Shown in pieces: positions 22,256-35,706 of a stretch of DNA of 64,000 bases. The position numbers were made by a program, and so were the translations under genes. The notes beneath the pieces are model-generated. The model was given only the letters and a program-made list of their open reading frames with translations, ran no database searches and was not told the origin of the DNA. Source of the DNA: Henckelia pumila (taxonomy: Eukaryota > Streptophyta > Magnoliopsida > Lamiales > Gesneriaceae); the NCBI RefSeq assembly GCF_033568475.1, contig NC_133123.1:191366821-191430820 (forward strand), given 5' to 3'. The stretch's first letter is position 1; the number at the start of each line of letters is the position of its first letter.

Positions 22256-22392
22256 AAAAATTCCACAAATTCTTCAATCATGTCACTAAAAATACTTAGC
22301 ATGCATCTTTGAAAAGTAGCCGGAGCATTACATAAACTAAATGTCATTCTTTCAAAAGAAAAAGTTCCGAACGAACAAGTGAAAGTAGTTAT

Positions 22393-23683
22393 TTATTGAT
22401 CTTCTAATGATATTGATATTTGATAATATCCCGAATACCCATCAAGAAAACAATAATAAGAATTACCTGTCACTTTCTCTAAAATTTGATCTAAAAATGG
22501 TAACGAAAAGTGATCCTTTCTAGTTGCATCATTTAATTTTCTATAATCAATGCACATACGCCAACTAGATGGAATCCTAGCTTGTAATAATTCTCCCTTT
22601 TCTTTTTTTATAACAGTGATGCCTGATTTTTTTGGTACTACTTGTGTTGGACTTACCCATTTACTATCTGAAATTGGATATATAATTCCTGCATCTAATA
22701 GTTTTAAGACTTCATTTTTAACAACTTCTTTCATGTGTGGATTTAATCTTCTTTGTGGTTGTTGATATGTTTTAGCATTTTCTTCCAAGTGAATTCTATG
22801 TGTGTAGATTAAAGGATTTATACCTTTTATATCTTGCAAAGTCCATCCAATTGCATTTTTATGTTTTTTAAGTAATGTTATTAAATCTTCTTCTTGTTTT
22901 GGTAAGAGGGTAGAAGATATTACAATAGGATATGTTTGATTTTCACCAAGAAAAACATATTTTAGTTCTATTGGTAAATGTTTTAATTCAAGTTTTGGAT
23001 GATCATCTTTTTTTACTTCTTCAAGTTCATTAATTTCTTCAAATAACTTTGATTTAAAAACATTTTTTGAATCAAAACTTTCCACTAAACAAACTTCAGA
23101 TTGTTGATTTAAGTTTTCTTGGCGTATATTTTCTTTCACGATTGTTTCTATTGCATTATCATCTTCATATTCATTAAAACTTGGTTGTTTACATAAATTG
23201 AACACATTAAGTTCTAAAGTCATATTTGCTAAAGACAATTTCATTATTCCATTTCGACAATTAATTAAAAAATTTGAATTTGCGAGAAATGGACGTCCTA
23301 ATATTACTGGAATTTCATTATGTACTTCTATTGATTGTGTATCCAAGACAATAAAATCCACAGGATATATGAATTTATCGACTTGAACTAACACATCTTC
23401 TACAATACCTCTAGATATTTTGATTGACCTAATCGGCTAGTAAAAGAGTGACAGGTGTAGGTTTTAAATCTCCCAACTTAAGTTTTTCATAAACTGAATA
23501 AGGAAGTAAATTCACTCTTGCTCCCAAATCTAACAAAGCTTTTTTAATTTTATTTTTTCCAATAATACATGAAATTGTTGGACAACCAGGATCTTTATAT
23601 TTCAAAGTAGAATTATTTTGAATAATAGAACTTACTTGTTCAGTTAAGAATGCTTTCTTCTTTACATGCAATTGTCTTTTCAC
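22393..23683 (-). pseudogene. Ty3-II protease and RT N-terminal half
   Basis: Protease with active site LDLGARVNLLPYS (about 23525-23565), then TAG at 23429-23431, then GIVEDVLVQVDKF and ILGRPFLA. The frame continues into RT with VVPKKSG, SWRMCIDYRKLN, and LPFLDQILE, and ends in TAA at 22393-22395. Between protease and RT is a long linker typical of Athila/Tat. Confidence 0.9.
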
Positions 23684-23689
23684 TGTACA

Positions 23690-25304
23690 TAAATCTTTTA
23701 AAAACTTTGCATAAGAAGGTACTTGTTTAATAACATCTAATAATGAAATATTTATTTTTACTTGTTTAAAAACTTCATAAATATCAGAATAATTTTTTTG
23801 TTTTTTTATTATTTACTAATGCATGTGGAAAAGGAACATGTTTATTTGACTCACATATTACTTCAGATAATTTATCATCAACTTTCTTATTTTTAGGACC
23901 CAAAGCATCATCTTTCTCAAAAGTATCAGGATTTGAATCCTTACTCTTTGAGTTTAATTGATCTTTGTTTTCATCACTATATGGATCATTAACTATTTTT
24001 CCACTTCTAAGAGTAATAACAGATTTTACTTGATCAAATTTATCTTGATTTTGATTTTTACGATTAGGTTGTGGTTGAGATGGAATTTTTTTTTTTTCAT
24101 GAATATTAAGTGCAGATGCAAATTTTGCAAGAGTTTATTTCAAATCATTCATAGATTGAATGTTTTGAATATTGATAGACTCTTGCTTTTGAATATATGC
24201 ATGAATTTCATCTTCAAAATGTTTTCTTGGAGGTGGGATATAAGGAGCATAACCTTGGTGATTTTGGTTATTTTGAAAATGTTGTTGTGAAGGTTGTGCA
24301 TTATTATCGTTCCTCCAACTAAAATTAGTATGGTTTCTCCAACCAGGATTATACGTTTGTGAAAAAGGATCTAATGTTGGTTTTTTAAAATTGTTAACAT
24401 AATTGGCTTGTTCATGGAGACATTCTTTAAATGAAGGCAAAGTCGGACAATTTTTTGTAAGATGATCATGTGTATCACAGATATGACAAACAATTTCTTG
24501 AAAACTTTTTAATTGATCACTCTTTTTCATTTCTAATGACTCAATTTTTCTTGCTAAAGATGCAAGTTTAGCTTGAATATCTACATCATCTTTAAGATGA
24601 TAAATACCAACCCCATTTGTTGAATTATTGGTTTTACTTGGTGGTTCAATTGAGCCTATATTATCTCAATTTTAAGCATTTTCTGCTAATGACTCCAAAT
24701 ATTCCATAGCTTCATTTGGGTTTTTATCTTCAAAAGTTTCATTACACATGAATTTTACTATTTGCCTATCTTTAAGTATTAAACCTTCATAAAAGTGAAA
24801 AACTATCTTCCATATTTCAAAACCATGATGTGGGCATGTATTAAGTAACTCTTTATATCTATCCCAACATTGATAAAATGTTTCCCCTTGTTTTTGAGAA
24901 AAAAATTGTAATTTGTCTTTTAAAAGAGTTTGTTCTATGGGAAGGGAATTTTTTTTTAGAAATTGTTGTTGCATTTCTTCCCATGATCTTATTGAACTTG
25001 ATCTCAAATTTTGCAACCATGCTTTAGCTTTATCTTTTAAGGAAAAAAGGGAAAAGATTTAATCGAAAAATATCCATGCTACAATTTTGATCATTATAAA
25101 TGTTGCAAACCTCCTCAAATTCTCTTAAATGCAAATATGGATTTTCAGAATCTAGGCCATGAAAATTTGGTAAAAGTTGAATGATTTGAGGTTTAAAATT
25201 GAAATTAGACGCATCAGGAGGAAAAACTAAACAAGATGGGGTACTTGTTCTTATTGGATTCATATGGTGCCCAAGTGTTCTTGGTTGTTCATGTTCAGTT
25301 CTTG

Positions 25305-25369
<65 letters not shown>

Positions 25370-25391
25370 CATCATCATCATCATCATCATG

Positions 25392-25480
<89 letters not shown>

Positions 25481-25577
25481 CATCATCATCTTGAAAATTA
25501 GAATTATCTTCCATGTTTAAAATACTTTCAGATACTCGAACAAGTCTACCACTTTTTTTACGACTCCAAACAATCAT
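23690..25577 (-). pseudogene. Ty3-II gag
   Basis: It starts with a 35-residue leader, a poly-Asn/Asp tract coded by a microsatellite, then after an apparent 2-base insertion near 25262 the Gag body: NFHGLDSENPYLHLREFEEV, SWEEMQQQFLKK, FYQCWDRYKELL, PHHGFE, FYEGL. A stop near 24670 is followed by coiled-coil-like sequence and the zinc knuckle CHICDTHDHLTKNC (about 24445-24490). Further stops occur near 24134 and about 23800. Confidence 0.85.
25304..25490. repeat. ATT/ATC microsatellite inside gag
   Basis: A 187-base run of ATT interspersed with two blocks of ATC. On the minus strand it is in frame and codes for long Asn runs with Asp blocks near the Gag N-terminus. Confidence 0.98.
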
Positions 25578-25643
25578 ACAATTAAAACAACATATTATTT
25601 ACATAAATAACATAAATAACAAAAATTAAACTTAATTTATACC

Positions 25644-25661
25644 TCCCGGGCAACGGCGCCA
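25644..25661 (-). other. Ty3-II primer-binding site (tRNA-Asp)
   Basis: The minus strand reads TGGCGCCGTTGCCCGGGA, one mismatch to the tRNA-Asp complement seen in Ty3-I. It is separated from the LTR by the same short spacer (AGTTTT). Confidence 0.9.
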
Positions 25662-25667
25662 AAAACT

Positions 25668-27268
25668 TGCTACAACTTAAATTGTAATTCACCCAAGTGT
25701 AGGTTGTCTGCAAGTAGTATACTCGTGAGTACGAGATCGATCCACGGAGAGGATGCTGTAAGTTTAATTTTAGCAATGATTTATTATAGATGGAAATATT
25801 ATTATAAAACTTCAAATACACAAATTATAAAATTTTCAAGGCTTCAAAGGTTCATTGTTGGTTTATTTAAGATTGCTTAACAAAAATATATAAAAGAAAC
25901 TAGCTAATATAAGAATAAACATAAAAGAACAATTAAATATTTAAACAAATATATCATATAATATAGTTTCCACTATATAAATATCAGATTAACCGATATT
26001 TAATACATGGTACCCATAATATATATATAGATGCATAAATATAAATTAACATAAAAGTAAATGTTAGATCAAATCACAATATTTTATTTAGAACAACCGG
26101 CAGAGCCACGCTATTGTCTAAATAAAATATATAACTTTTTTATGTTAGATGCGAGAAAGTAAATGTTAGTTGCGAGAAAGTAAATGTTAGATCAAATCAC
26201 AATATATTATTTAGAACAACCGGCAGAGCCACGCTATTGTCTAAATAATATATATGACTTTATTATAAATTGATACATATATTTATAGTATATAATTATT
26301 GTAGTATTTATTGTATCATATTAGACAACAAATCAAGGTAACCACATTTAAGGTACCAAGTATTTGATGTAAATAGATAACAATAAATCATCCAAATTAT
26401 ATCTACAAATAAAGATCAATTAGTAAAACAAAATAAAAATAGAAAAAGGAAGAATATACAAAATATAAACAATCTTACTTGACCAACAATGAAACCTATT
26501 CACCTTGACATAAAAGGATTTAGCTTGTCATGAACATAAGACTCTAGAGTAAGGATAAAAGAAATTTCATACTTAAACTTGAAGAAATATGCACACTCAA
26601 ACTCTTATTCTTACACACACAATATTTATTTTACAAGTGAGAAATTTCTACACTTTTGCACACCACAAAGCTTATACAACACATCTATTTATAGTCCAAA
26701 TGAGAGCAAGAGTTCAAGACTCGTTAAATGTTGAATAGTAAAGTTGGTGGGTGCTTGTCTCCTTGAATGTCAATACCTTGATCTAACTTTAATTGACTTG
26801 TTTGATGCTTTAGACCACCGATTCAGACCTTACACTCAAAATAAAACACGTAGGAAATTTTGTATAGATGTGTTTGTACATATAATTCACCTCTTTTGGG
26901 CAAAGGATAAAATAGTTATGATATTTTTACTACAAGTTGGTCATAGTAAAAGTAAATATGTCTCCATTTTGATGTTTGATCATTTTGATCATCTTAATGA
27001 GGTTTTTTGAATTTATTGTCTTCTACAAAGTTGAAGATGCCTCTTTTGTGATTTTACAAGATTTAAGATTACTTCAATATGACCTCTATAGATTGAGTAA
27101 TTTTATTTTTACAAAACCTGCGTAAACTGTAAAATACAACATTTTTAGTAAAACATTTAAATATAAACACATAACACTAAAATAATACAACTTCATAATT
27201 TTAATATAAATTTAATTTTAAAACACAACTTTTAACATATAAATAATTACGAATTTTAAGTTTCATCA
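25668..27268 (-). repeat. Ty3-II 5' LTR
   Basis: The 1,601-base partner of 15146-17125 without the TRIM insertion. It ends at the target duplication aagac (27269-27273). Confidence 0.94.
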
Positions 27269-27273
27269 AAGAC

Positions 27274-27462
27274 CAAGTTCCACTAATGATATTGTCTCTC
27301 CACCTTCCATGTATGCTTAGTTCCAGGAATGCCAGAATTCAGCAAAGAATAATAATATAAGAGCACCTGCACATTTTATTGGAGGTCCAATGCCAAGATA
27401 CAAAAATGCATCTGGACTTGGAAAAGATAAAGGGAAGAATAAGATGCTTTGATTAGAATTTT
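27274..27462 (+). pseudogene. MULE transposase C-terminal tail after Ty3-II
   Basis: Joining 15145 to 27274 restores a frame with two stops that reads RPSSTNDIVSPPSMYA, then FQECQN, then HFIGGPMPRYK, and ends at TGA near 27450. Composition and position suit the low-complexity C-terminal tail of a MULE transposase. The identification rests on continuity, not on a distinctive motif. Confidence 0.5.
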
Positions 27463-29024
<1,562 letters not shown>

Positions 29025-29055
29025 AGTATTTTTGTGATAGGTAAGAGATAATACA

Positions 29056-31011
29056 TGTAATGCCACAAATTTATCTTAATTGAGTTTATTTAAGATAATC
29101 GAAGATTATAGAATTCAAGAGCCGATTTGATTTTGATCAGGGTCTATTTTGCAATTTTTGGAAATTTCAGGGACTAAAACGCAAATATGGAGTTTGTTAT
29201 AATATCTTAGCACGTTGACTTGTCTTCACTTCATCCATCATCTTCTCCATATCGGTTTCCTCCATTAAAGCTTGGGAAACGTTTCTTCAAGCTTTTCTTT
29301 TCCGGTTTTCGGTCGATCCGTCCGTTAGAATTTAATTTCGAAGGCAGATTCGCGATCCCGACATCAAGAGCTTTGTTCTATAGTAAGTTTTTCTCCGATC
29401 AGTTATACTTCTATTTTTGGATGTTGTTAGAATCGATTGAGTTTCGGTTATGTCGTTCTTGAGAAAGTTCTTATCGATTATTCTCAGTCGGTTTTGAAAT
29501 AGAGCGTCGTTTGGATGTTTTAGCATTGGTTTGAGTTGTTTGCAATGCTGTACTGCTGTCTGTGTTTCCGGTTTGATCAGTTTATAGTCGTTATGCCCGC
29601 CGGTTTGAGTTTTGAGATTTTGAACCGTTTGAGTTGTTGAACTTTGGCTTTTGAGTTTGTTCGTCGTTGTGATCTTCTTTTGCCTCCATACAGATTCATT
29701 TGAAGTTTGTTGAGCCCAGAGTTAGCAGAAGTCGATCGTCGAAGAGTTAGATGAAGATCGGTAAATAGTTTACCTTGAGCGTTTGTTGTTTTTGGGTTGT
29801 GTAGATTTTGATATAACCTCTTTTGTAGCGTATCCAGAGTTGGAGCTTATTGCATCGAAAGGTACAAGCAGACATCGTTTTAGCGGGATAGCACACTCGA
29901 GACAGTTGGTTTTTGAGTTTCCCTTAAATCACATACTTGCAACAATACTTGTTCTAGAATGGGAAACTTGTATTTTTTTTTTTGAACTTATGTTATATGG
30001 CTTAATGCTTTACGTTTTTCTTATGCATTCATCTCGAGCCTAAATATTTGATTTTAGCGGGCTCTACGGCCCTTTTTGTTTAGACATTTTGGGGGCTATA
30101 TTGCGAGTGACCTGGGTTGTATAAGTTTACCTAGTGCCAGCATACTCCTTATAGTCGCACCAAAGTCTATAGGATGGAGACACGGGGCACGACCTCGATC
30201 GGGAGAGTCGGTGAGTTATTACGTGATCTCATCCTCGGGATCCCAAAAGCATAGCAGCAATCCCTTGATTTTTAGAGTTGATATCCCGATTTTAAAGACA
30301 TGCATTTCATTCGTATTAGCATTGAATTGGTTGTCTGCATTTCATGTTATTGAGATATTACTTGTTATTGCATGTTACGTTGCTTTTATTGGGAATATCA
30401 TTCTCACCGGAGTTATCCGGCTGTTGCTTTGTTTTGTATGTGTACTTGGAAACAGGTGGGGCATGATCGAGTCAGCGAAGACTTGGTTAGCATCAATATT
30501 AAGAGATAGAAGTGGGACTCGGTTTAGAAGTTGAATCAGCATGTCAATCTAGTTTATGTTGGAACATGTTTAAAACTCGAACTTTGTTGTTTATGTTGTA
30601 TCGAATATGCGAGTATTGTGGATTGAATGTTGTCGTTGCATGTATTATATTCATCGTTATGCATTTGGATGAATATTGGAGTTGAGTTGGTAAGTTATTT
30701 TTTGGAATTTTTTTTTAGAGCTGGCCCGCTCGATCGGTAGAGATTGACTGATCGAGCGAGGAAGCTGTAGCCTTTTCTCTGTTTCTGTAAAAACTTGGCC
30801 CGCTCGATCAGTGGAGTTTTACCGATCGAGCGGAGCTGGTCTTGAGGCGGCAGTAGATTTTGAAACTTTGCTCGCTCGATCGGTTGAGTTTTACCGATCG
30901 AGCGAGGCACTGTTTCTTTTGAAAATTAAAATTTATTGCTTTTAATCTTGGATCTTATATGCTTAGTTATTATTTAACCCGAGATTACATGATTTGAACC
31001 GAGGTCTCACA
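29056..31011 (+). mobile_element. Solo LTR of a Ty3-type element
   Basis: A 1,956-base unit starting TGTAATGCCACAAATTT and ending GAGGTCTCACA, with target duplication ataca at 29051-29055 and 31012-31016. There is no partner LTR or interior. Orientation is judged from the end style. It contains a CACCGGAGTTATCCGGCTG hairpin-like block (about 30406) and three strong hairpins near its 3' end. Several open frames inside show no protein similarity and are ignored. Confidence 0.8.
30727..30906. repeat. Three GATCGAGC hairpins
   Basis: Arms of 12-14 bases with 8-base loops at 30727-30758, 30801-30832 and 30871-30906. The last is perfect: CTCGCTCGATCGGT against ACCGATCGAGCGAG. The other two have one arm mismatch each. 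Confidence 0.92.
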
Positions 31012-31016
31012 ATACA

Positions 31017-31768
31017 TAATTCTCATATATTCAACAAAACACAAAACAAATCAATCTAATAACTCAACACAACCTGATATCATTGCAACAACATGAACTC
31101 TTCCAACAACAGAAATAAAATGGAATAAAGCAAGAGACATAGATCATCTTTACAAGGCCGATGTGATTTTTTTTTTCAAAAATCGGAAGAACGCTATAAT
31201 GACCCCACACTCATGAAAGCCCACTCACCAGAGGAAGCGCGAGGATTCAAGTGGTTGGAAACAATGGGAAACAGGTGTTTGATGAGGATTAAACAAAGGA
31301 CAGCTTTTTGTTGTGCCACAAAACTTTGTGGTAGTAAAGAAAGCAACCGTTTGGAGCATATTTCCAGCTGAAATATTGTGGGATATGCTCTGGGAGTTGG
31401 CCATGTTTCTCCCTCCTTCAGGTCTCTGCCGCTCGTGCACATCCCTCGATTTAACCTCCGAATGAGCCAATGGGCCTCTGACTCATGTGGAATGGGGTCT
31501 CCTTTGGGGTCAATCCTTTTCAAAAGTAAAGAAAGCAACCGACAACGGCTTCAAATGGATCGCATTCAAAATGAACGAAAATGAGATCAACCAACAACTT
31601 GCCGGGAATATCTCAACCATTTGGGCAATGCCTATCGATTTTTGATGAATTCATATGGATTTTCGAGGGAGGATTCCTGGGCACTCGTGAATATATATAC
31701 AAAAGAGTGACACTTCATGAGAAACCATTATATTGAAAAGCAGACACAAAATTGTTCAAAGAAAATTA
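31017..31768. other. Unassigned sequence
   Basis: Unique-looking DNA. A minus-strand frame (31194-31538, 114 codons) shows no motif I recognise. GTAAAGAAAGCAACCG occurs twice (31335, 31527). I see no gene here. Confidence 0.35.
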
Positions 31769-32063
31769 GGTTGCGCTTGGATTGAAGTATTTCAAATCCA
31801 TGGATTTCGATTATAATGTTAGTGTTAACAATGAAACATAGAGAAATCTCAAATTCATAATTTAATTATTTACACATTACTTAGATAGATAAAATGGATT
31901 CTAAATCACCACTTTATTGGATGAACTTAAAATTCATCCTAACTAGCATGAATTACCATATAAACATAAAGAATTGGATTTGATGTTTGTGTTGTTACTT
32001 CTCTAAACAATAAAAATGCATTTGAAATCTATGGATTTGAAATACTTCTATTCAAGCGGAGCC
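31769..32063. mobile_element. Tourist-type MITE (PIF/Harbinger-like)
   Basis: A 295-base non-coding element. The left end GGTTGCGCTTGGATTGAAG and the reversed right end GGCTCCGCTTGAATAGAAG continue as inverted repeats through ATTTCAAATCCAT, giving about 40-base arms. It is flanked by TTA on both sides (31766-31768 and 32064-32066), the target duplication of PIF/Harbinger elements. Confidence 0.85.
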
Positions 32064-32066
32064 TTA

Positions 32067-33380
32067 AGGATTTGTCGAGAAAGAAAGAAAGAGGATTTGC
32101 TACATTAGGTGGATGTGTATGACGGTATGTGAGAGGAGAAAATGTTTTAAATTTTTCTGCAATAATTAATATGACATGTATATTAAAATCCACATGTATA
32201 TATGATGTAGACAAAACAACAATCCAAATTTTCATTGTAATCGGAAAGAAATTTCATTTCAGCAATTGGTAGAAAAATGATCAAATTCTTAAATAATTTA
32301 AAGATAGTGGACTTAAATAAAAAATGACAAAAATATTAAACCAAAATCCACACGTGATAAACTTAGTAGACTAAATAATTTAATATTCCTTCCCTCTGCA
32401 GGAAGGACACATGCCATTTAATGAGTCACCATTTGTGAGGATACATGGTGAGATATATTGGGTGGGAGTCCACCGCTTGACAAATATAAATAGTCGACTC
32501 ATCAAAATAACTATTAATTTTTTATTTTGGAACGACTATTAAAATTCATTTAATAAGCATAAGACTGGAATTTAAACTTCAAAATCTTATGTCAATATTT
32601 TATTATTATTAAAATAAAAATTTGTTTTTTACCAATATTTTTTTAGTCAACATATTTAATCAATTATTACACCTTGCGTGTGTTTCTGTCATTACATATG
32701 CCATTATGACACTCCATTTATTTTCATCCCACATAATTTTTGAGCCAAATTTGGCGGCATCCGCTCATCTTACCACAACTTGCAAGTTGTCGACTAAAAT
32801 ATCTGAAAACTATGAGTAATGGATTTCAAAGATAAGATTATATTAGGAGAAATAAATTAAAAAAATCGAGTTTTGGGGATTATATTAGAAAATATATACT
32901 ATTTTGTTTTGGCTTTAGTTTCCAAACAAAGCCATTATCGAAAATCGAGTTTTAGGGATTATATTAGAAAATATATACGATTTTGTTTGGTTTAGTTTTC
33001 AAACAAAGCCATTATGATTATCGATTATCTTGAGATGCTTCTAAAATTTTAAATAACATTTTTTTTCTCTTTCGCTTATTTTTGTTCTTCACGAGGTTCA
33101 CTGTATTATCAAAGCATCAATCTTACCTCTTCGTCCGATTTTAAGTCACATTACTCTTTCATTTATCATTTATCCCAGATACGCATTTTAATTTTCATGT
33201 TTAATATTATTTTATCTATTTCTTTTACCAATCTACCGTCATCATCAATTTATTAACTATTTCTAACAAAAAAAAAACAGTTTCACTTTTATTTTTTATT
33301 TTTGATTAAAAAATAAATAAAATTGAAATTGTTTTTTTAAAAAAAAATTTACTTTTCCTATAAATTTGTTTGATGCGATA
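32067..33380. other. AT-rich intergenic DNA with a 79-base tandem duplication
   Basis: No gene recognised. At about 32863-33020 a 79-base unit (ATCGAGTTTT[G/A]GGGATTA...CAAAGCCATTAT) is repeated twice in tandem with a few differences. Confidence 0.6.
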
Positions 33381-33600
33381 ATGGATGACTTTCAAAGTAA
33401 TCAAGCTAAGAAGAAATGAGATCCGCTAGAGATGCCACAATGTTCAACAACGAGGAGACATAGCAAGATGTTTAAAGAAGTGCTTCAAGTATTCATTGTG
33501 AACTATCAAGAAGCACCTAAATTCATCTCGTCAAGGCTCGAGGATTCGGGAATCATGAAAATCAAGTTGGAGAGCATATCAACATCATTCGAGTGCAAAA
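33381..33600 (+). pseudogene. Ty3-IV pol C-terminal remnant
   Basis: The frame from about 33432 contains TTRRHSKMFKEVLQVFIVN, which resembles the RGPxTRxRxKxFKEAL segment at the end of pol in many plant Ty3 elements. It stands just left of LTR-like sequence that is itself followed by a PBS and gag. A pol end preceding an LTR and then a gag start is an unusual order. Confidence 0.45.
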
Positions 33601-34165
33601 CGAGCAAGAAAGGGCCGCAAGACAGGCGCCGCAGCTCCCAGAACAGGCGTTGCGGCGCCCAAACTGGCGCCTAGGCGCCTACTACTAGGTGCTAGTAGAT
33701 GCGAACCATTGGCGCTTAGACGCTGATACGCGGAAGAAAATATTTTATTGCCTATTTTTGAGTCCTATTTGACTTGGAAACTTGTTATTGCTATATTTTA
33801 AGTGTTATAAACATGTAAACTCAAAAATTAGAACACATTATTGATTGATTATTGATTTCTATCAAAATTCTCTCTAGAATTTTACTGAAATTTTTGTTTG
33901 TTCAAAAATCAAACTTATCAAAGTTCATACTTTGAGGCGTTTGTCGGTTGATTATCATTGTGGATTGTCAAAGACTAGTTCCTTTGATTTCAATTGTTTT
34001 ATCGTGTTTATTTGTTACTAAACTTCATAGTTTAGGGGTGAATATCACAAATTTTACTTGTTTCAAAGATCGAAAAAAAACACTTGGATCATTTGTTCGT
34101 TGGATCGAGGGCACGATTACATCAAGATCCGTGTTTTCTTTTCATGTCCAACAAGATTCATATCA
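33601..34165 (+). repeat. Ty3-IV LTR (left boundary uncertain)
   Basis: Ends CATATCA, two bases before a Met-type PBS. It begins in or just before a GC-rich patch containing GGCGCCTAGGCGCC (about 33666-33679) and has typical LTR texture. No second copy is in the window, so its left edge cannot be fixed. Confidence 0.5.
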
Positions 34166-34167
34166 TT

Positions 34168-34185
34168 TGGTATCACAGCAAAGGT
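34168..34185 (+). other. Ty3-IV primer-binding site (initiator tRNA-Met, one mismatch)
   Basis: TGGTATCACAGCAAAGG; the canonical form is TGGTATCAGAGC. Confidence 0.65.
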
Positions 34186-34739
34186 TTTGAGACAAGTAAG
34201 TTACAGTTTTAATATCTTTGATTTTTCTTCGTTCTTCGTTCTTTGTTTTGAGTCAATTCTCTGTTGAGTGTCTATGTTCGTTTCTTTCTTTGTCTTGTCC
34301 TCCAAATTTCGTTGTTACTTATGCTACAAGCTATAAAAAAAATCAAAAAAAAAAGTTGAACAAAAAAAAAAGATACGAAAATTGTTCCAAAAAAAAACAA
34401 AAAAGAGTTTATATACATATATTTGCCAATTCTTCTTTGTTGATATTTGGTGTCAAGTCGTACTTTAATATTTATAGTTACTCGTTTTTGTGCGGTCTGT
34501 CTACATGAGTCGATTTACAAGTGTATACAAGTTTAGACTTGTGAGTTTGATTTTCATAAACCACAAAGCAAAAGCTATTCTAAATTGTGAGTGAATTTCT
34601 TTGTTGGAGCGATTGTGAGTATTTTGAGTGACAAAAAAAGAGTGTGAGTGATTTATTTGGAGTGACTTGTGAGAATTTGGGTGAGAAAATTTTTATTACT
34701 AAAATTTTCTTGCAGATATAATATCTTATAGAAAATCTG

Positions 34740-35706
34740 ATAAGGGGGTAGGGGATGGTTCGAACCTAGGCTTTTCCAAGGTTCAAGTGAAAACGTTGAC
34801 TAAGGTGATAAGGGCGGCATTAGAACCATTACATAAGAAGTTGAGTAAGTTGGAGAATGAATTTGACATGAGTGGTGATGATGAAAGTTACAATGAGAAT
34901 TAAAAAAGGCGAGACTTGGTAGAGGGAAAATAAAAGCGTTACGTGGGAGATATGATCATGTGGATAGAATTAAGATAAAGAATTCGTCGTTTAATGGGTA
35001 GTCAGATCCGAAGACGTATTTGGAGTGGGAGAAAAGGGTAGAATTTATTTTATGGTTATGATTGTTCCGAAGCTAAGAAGGTTAAACTTGTCACAAACGA
35101 GTTTACCGACTATTCTATCACTTGGTGGGACCAATTGGTGTTGAATAGAAGAAGATGTGGAATGAGTTTTATATCTACATGGGATAAGATGAAAAGAGTG
35201 ATGAGAAAATGTTTGGCGTCTAATCACTATGATAGGAGTGATAGATGTAATTTGCATAAGACATCCACATAGAGATCGAGTGTAGAAGAGGAAATTGTGA
35301 CTAGACCAATGAGGAATTCAAGGCGTGAAATTCTCACGCATGGATATCAAGGTACATCTAAAATTTCTAATACTCGTACTTGTGATATTTTAAGTTTTTG
35401 GTGTCAATAAGTTGGGCATTATATTAGTCAATGTCCAAATGAGGTGATGAGTGGTAGATTCTCAAGTAGATCTTGAATCCAATGTTGTAGTTTATCTTGA
35501 ATGTAAATTTGAAGTTGAGAAAATTGAGGATGATGATACTCCAATGATTGATGATGTGAATATTGAAAAATATGTGGTTGAAGATAAATCATTATTTGAT
35601 GAAGAAGTTTCTAATGTGCATGTTGTGGAGGATAGTCATGTTAGTATTAGTAGTGAGGCTAGTAATGATTTACTGGAAGAACCATCAATTTATTTTTTTC
35701 AATTGA
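34740..35706 (+). pseudogene. Ty3-IV gag, badly broken
   Basis: Gag motifs are scattered over all frames: LEPLHKKLSKLENEF (about 34815), then NSSFNG and SDPKTYLEWEKRVEF (about 34985-35045), then AKKVKLVTNEFTDY and TWWDQLVLNRRR (about 35065-35155), and a damaged knuckle (WCQ-stop-VGHYISQCP, about 35400-35435). An acidic tail follows (35451-35706). At least seven stops or frameshifts are present. It is cut at 35706 by the LTR of Ty3-V, so its protease and pol should lie beyond the right edge of the window. Confidence 0.75.

Larger units (their letters stand above)
15146..27268 (-). mobile_element. Ty3-II: Ty3/gypsy element (Athila/Tat-like) carrying two host-like genes
   Basis: LTRs at 15146-17125 (3') and 25668-27268 (5') and target duplication aagac (15141-15145 and 27269-27273) define it exactly. 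On the minus strand the order is tRNA-Asp PBS, gag, protease, RT, RNase H, integrase, then about 3 kb holding two unrelated intronless reading frames, then polypurine tract and 3' LTR. In the first 185 LTR bases I count about 9 differences, so it is old. Every pol domain has stops or frameshifts. It sits inside the MULE gene. Confidence 0.93.

Noticed and set aside
25199..25520. Poly-Tyr and poly-Ile frames on the plus strand
   Set aside because: Shadow readings of the ATT microsatellite; only the minus-strand Asn/Asp frame is continuous with Gag.
29783..30534. Two frames of 86 and 152 codons with hydrophobic runs
   Set aside because: They lie wholly inside the solo LTR and show no domain.
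30727..30906. CRISPR-like repeat array
   Set aside because: Three spaced hairpin repeats, but spacers are irregular, repeats imperfect and the setting is a plant LTR.
31194..31538. A 114-codon minus-strand frame
   Set aside because: No motif, no clear start context and no neighbouring exons; left as unassigned.
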